This document shows, one piece after another, positions 63,001-64,000 of a stretch of 64,000 nt of DNA; the stretch's first letter is position 1; every line of letters starts with the position of its first letter. The notes beneath the pieces were generated by a model that worked only from the letters and a program-made list of their open reading frames with translations, had not been told where the DNA came from and made no database searches. The translations under genes were made by a program, and so were the position numbers. Location: assembly GCF_014066305.1 (NCBI RefSeq), contig NW_023501108.1, positions 1 through 64,000 on the forward strand, given 5' to 3'. The DNA comes from Letharia columbiana (Eukaryota > Ascomycota > Lecanoromycetes > Lecanorales > Parmeliaceae).

Positions 63001-64000
63001 TTAAAAAGTATAATAAATTTTAATTAATAATTAATTATATATATAAATTTAAAATTTTCTAATTTAATCTTATTTTTTATTTAATTTTATTATTTATTAT
63101 ATATATATTAATGATATATTAATTTCTTTAACTATTATATAATATATCGTATATTATTAAAACTAATAATTATTAGTTATTATTAGCTATCTATTTTATA
63201 TATATAAATATTTATATATCTTATAAATTAATAATTAGTCTTTTAATTAGTTTCTAATATATCTAATATTCTATTTTTAATAAATTATAAATTTAAAAAC
63301 GAGTAAAATAATATTAAATATTTTTATATTTTCTAATATAAATATTAAATTAAGTTTTTAATAATTATTTATAAATAGATATATTTTATAATAATAATCT
63401 ATTTTTTTAACTTATATTTATTAATAAGAGAATTATCGCTATTTAATCTCTATATAAAAAATATTAAATTAAAATCTTTATTTTATTTAAGATCTTAAAA
63501 TAATATAAATAAATTATTAAAATTTTTAAATTATTATAAGATCTCGAAATAATATAGATAAATTATTAAAACTTTTATATTATTTTAAAATCTCGAAATA
63601 ATTTAAATAAAATATTAAAAACTCTTATATTATTTTAAGATTTTAAAATAAATACTTAAAAAGTCTTAATACTCTTTTTATTTTTTTATTAAAGTTTTTT
63701 ATAAATTTAATAAAATCGAATATTAATCTCGAATATAAAGTGTAAATTTAAATATTAATATATATAAGATTTAATATATTAAGATTTAGAGAATTTAATT
63801 TTTAAAATTATTAAAAAATATTATAATATTAATTTTTTTAATTATTATATAATATATTATATATTATTAAAATTAGTAATTACTAGCTATTATTAATTAT
63901 CTATTTTATATATATAAAAATTTATAAATTTTATAAAGTAAAAATTAGTCTTTTAATTATAATTATTTAATATTTAATTTTTAATAGAATTTATATATAT
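60073..64000. repeat. A/T-saturated mosaic of direct and inverted S-family repeats
   Basis: Nearly devoid of G and C. S-family sequence (compare 52,470-53,000) occurs inverted at about 60,950-61,080 and 61,260-61,930. It is direct at about 63,120-63,700, and again from about 63,835 to the window end. A second direct pair lies at about 61,980-62,300 and 62,710-63,070, with inverted matches near 60,340-60,560. The minisatellite of ATTTCGAGATTAATAATTTA type at 61,310-61,450 is part of it. No gene. Confidence 0.7.

Noticed and set aside
11307..64000. Mitochondrial DNA insert or organelle origin because of the extreme A/T content
   Set aside because: Content is nuclear LTR and DNA transposons with target duplications and RIP-type mutations; no mitochondrial gene recognised.

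Overview
The window looks like a filamentous ascomycete (Pezizomycotina) chromosome. Five of six conserved eukaryotic genes carry introns, nearly all 46-66 nt long with GT/AG borders and fungal branch points (CTAAC/CTGAC types), and the sixth shows one in the part present. The repeats carry the mark of repeat-induced point mutation (RIP): C-to-T changes on both strands, CpA turned into TpA, and Gln codons turned into TAA/TAG. The class within Pezizomycotina cannot be settled from the sequence alone.

Region 1, about 1-11,040, is gene-dense and of normal composition. In order it holds the 3' part of DOT1 (+), ATG16 (-), RAB7/YPT7 (+), a YML020W-type alpha/beta hydrolase (-), SPB1 (+) and a JMJD7-type JmjC protein (-). 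I resolved exon structures by hand. RAB7 (205 aa), the hydrolase (865 aa), SPB1 (854 aa) and JMJD7 (323 aa) are intact. DOT1 has two single-base frameshifts and ATG16 has one, all in short homopolymers, so base-calling error is as likely as real gene decay. These are housekeeping genes (chromatin, autophagy, vacuolar traffic, ribosome assembly), not a pathway cluster.

Region 2, about 11,100-64,000, is very AT-rich and consists of nested, RIP-degraded transposons with no intact gene. I could place these: a Mutator-like element (11,307-15,343, 8-bp target duplication); the 5' end of a Copia element (from 15,429); a chromodomain Gypsy element, called G1, spread over 15,866-52,125 (two 241-bp LTRs, target duplication CGAAG); and, inside G1, a reverse-strand Gypsy (17,486-24,371), a reverse-strand Copia A (25,986-32,975) and a 12.3-kb long-TIR element, M2 (34,608-46,897). 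M2 in turn carries a nearly unmutated 453-bp MITE (41,627-42,079). A second Copia copy (B) lies forward at 53,003-60,072. A less mutated tandem array lies at 49,087-50,340, and 60,073-64,000 is a nearly pure A/T mosaic of direct and inverted repeats.

Removing M2 or Copia A with one target duplication joins G1's pol reading frame again, which shows the order of insertion. A long RIP-saturated block beside housekeeping genes, still open at the window edge, would fit a pericentromere or a large AT-rich isochore; this is inference. I found no clearly new gene system. The best candidate for something undescribed is M2, whose family I do not recognise.
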